41,400 nucleotides of DNA from CAYNMC01 sp964398365 (GTDB lineage: Bacteria; Patescibacteriota; Microgenomatia; UBA1400; CAYNMC01), in assembly GCA_964398365.1 (NCBI GenBank), contig CAYNMC010000030.1, forward strand, positions 1 through 41,400. The letters are read 5' to 3'. The position numbers were made by a program, and so were the translations under genes. Numbering within the stretch: the stretch's first letter is position 1; every line of letters starts with the position of its first letter. Under the pieces are notes generated by a model. That model ran no database searches and had not been told where the DNA came from. It worked only from the letters and a program-made list of their open reading frames with translations. Shown piece after piece: positions 40,379 through 41,400 of the stretch.

Positions 40379-41211
40379 TTCTTAAAAAACTTTAAAAATC
40401 CAAAAAAGGAAACTACCAGCGCTGCTGCCGCGTAAGGCAGGAAACGGACCACCGGGTAACGATTTTTGAGTTTTTCTAAGGGCGTTGGCGCCTTGCTTAA
40501 ATCCATCACCTCGATTTCCGGAAAGAAAACTTTTTCTCTTTCTCTGTCCTGGGCGATTAAATTGGCTTCCTCTCTGCCCTCAAAAAAGCCTGCCAAAAAA
40601 TTAAAAATAGACTTCGGCGCTGGTGTTGGTGAAGAGATTGTCTCTTCATTTTGAGATGAGTTCTTAACCGAGTTGGGTATCGCTGGGGCTCTGCTTGAAT
40701 CACTACCACTTTCCCCAATCCAAAAGGTCAATGATTTTTGGGAGTTGGGATAATCAAAAACGTTAGTCCCTTGACCATCGTTAAGATGAACCTTGGTGGT
40801 TGGCAACAACTTTATCATGGCTTCACCTTCACTTAAAGCCTGAAATTTCAAAGTCGTTACTAAACCATGAGCCCCCTGAAAAGGAGTAAGTGTAAAGGCG
40901 GTCAAATCAAGAGTTCCCGGCGGTTCGGTTTTTCTCTCGACGACGTTGTTAAAGTTGGCGTAATTAAAACTAATATCCTGAAGTTTGAGCTTTAATGCCG
41001 AATAACTAAGCAGTAAACGAATGGTATTTACTGGCCGGGGAGCATTTAACCACACCTGGACCAGAAAAACTTCGTTGGGTTTAAAAACAGTACTCGCCGT
41101 CTCAAAATTAAGAATAGCATCCCCGTTTTGGGCCAATGCTGGCTTTCCCAATATCAAAAATAAGGCTAAATAAAAGCATATCCAAGTTAGAGAGGAAATC
41201 TTCCCCTTCAT
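40375..41211 (-). CDS. Membrane-anchored cohesin-like surface protein
   Basis: The product is 278 residues from the ATG at 41211. It has a signal peptide (WICFYLALFLILGKPALA) and a cohesin-like domain (about 25-175: TASTVFKPNEVFLVQVWLNA, TIRLLLSYSALKLKLQDISF). A charged linker and a C-terminal transmembrane helix (about 257-273) ending in Lys-rich KFFKK follow. It heads the four-gene operon and is a likely anchor for dockerin-bearing neighbours. In-frame codons at 41220 and 41247 are rejected, because they lie within the predicted promoter. Confidence 0.86.
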   Translation of the reverse strand: MKGKISSLTWICFYLALFLILGKPALAQNGDAILNFETASTVFKPNEVFLVQVWLNAPRPVNTIRLLLSYSALKLKLQDISFNYANFNNVVERKTEPPGTLDLTAFTLTPFQGAHGLVTTLKFQALSEGEAMIKLLPTTKVHLNDGQGTNVFDYPNSQKSLTFWIGESGSDSSRAPAIPNSVKNSSQNEETISSPTPAPKSIFNFLAGFFEGREEANLIAQDREREKVFFPEIEVMDLSKAPTPLEKLKNRYPVVRFLPYAAAALVVSFFGFLKFFKK

Positions 41212-41218
41212 TAATTTC

Positions 41219-41247
41219 ATTAAATAAAATCCAAACAACAATGTCAA
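41219..41247 (-). promoter_or_regulatory. Leaderless promoter of the cohesin-dockerin operon
   Basis: TTGACA (41242-41247), 17 bp, TTTAAT (41219-41224) on the minus strand, then 7 bases to the ATG at 41211. The -35 box overlaps the stop codon of the upstream transposase gene. Confidence 0.65.
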
Positions 41248-41400
41248 GAAGCGTAGAGTATCAGGGTTTCGTTTACCTCCCTGCTAAATTCTTTTAGTGT
41301 TTTGTGGTTAATGATCCAGTTTTCAATCTTGCTCTGTGGTGTTTGTTTATCCATCTGGTAACCAAGATGTCTTCTTCTAGTGTTATACCAGATATTATAC
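41244..41400 (-). CDS. C-terminus of an integrase-core (DDE) transposase, start outside window
   Basis: The last 51 residues of a minus-strand frame read IWYNTRRRHLGYQM, then DKQTPQSKIENW and EFSREVNETLILYAS. The segment WYNTRRRHLGY corresponds to the conserved end of the rve integrase core of IS3/IS481-type transposases, which usually reads WYNxxRPHxxLGY. The rest lies beyond the window; terminal repeats are not visible. Confidence 0.8.
   Translation of the reverse strand, partial: YNIWYNTRRRHLGYQMDKQTPQSKIENWIINHKTLKEFSREVNETLILYAS

Overview
The window looks like a chromosomal segment of a Candidate Phyla Radiation bacterium, most likely of the Microgenomates type. The reasons are compact genes, many surface proteins with cohesin, dockerin and fibronectin-like domains, single-helix tethered extracellular domains, a TraG/HerA-like ATPase without the rest of a secretion system, and many promoters placed so close to start codons that the mRNAs should be leaderless. 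The assignment is from gene style only; no 16S gene is present.

Layout. Positions 1-1669 (minus) hold the N-terminal part of a large surface protein with a MerR-type helix-turn-helix on the inside of the membrane. The ribosomal genes rplK-rplA (1905-3172) and rplJ-rplL (11928-12917, behind an L10 leader with an attenuator) are split by 8.7 kb carrying a minus-strand sensory cassette: a FIST-domain protein, two tandem membrane-tethered amino-acid-type binding proteins with no permease, a dCache-HAMP-PAS histidine kinase and a receiver-only response regulator. Positions 13000-16900 carry a small HTH protein, a small secreted protein behind a structured leader, a methyltransferase-like protein, a lipoprotein and a WecG/TagA glycosyltransferase. 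Positions 17100-21600 carry an HD-domain protein, MreB, a PEGA/propeller membrane protein and an HExxH protein. Two tRNA genes (Arg-CCU, Pro-CGG) follow.

Positions 22146-23464 encode a small membrane protein and a minimal [FeFe]-hydrogenase-like H-cluster protein. Next come a DUF1003 protein, a TrpR/YerC-like repressor bracketed by two perfect palindromes, ndk, an M16 peptidase, a TraG/HerA-like ATPase, and a pair of cohesin/Fn3 and dockerin-like surface proteins. Then come a CDP-alcohol phosphatidyltransferase, a DUF2207 protein, a DUF4349 protein and argS. The right end (36667-41211) is a four-gene operon of cohesin/dockerin surface proteins plus a GH39-like glycoside hydrolase. The last 157 bases are the C-terminus of an integrase-core transposase.

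Non-coding structure is rich. There are three copies of a 36-bp palindrome centred on GCGATCGC, long polypyrimidine tracts that end in palindromes, a hairpin repeat that also lies inside argS, and several other strong inverted repeats. The strongest candidates for something undescribed are the sensory cassette inside the ribosomal cluster, the minimal H-cluster protein with its membrane partner, the palindrome-bracketed repressor and the membrane-tethered HTH surface protein.
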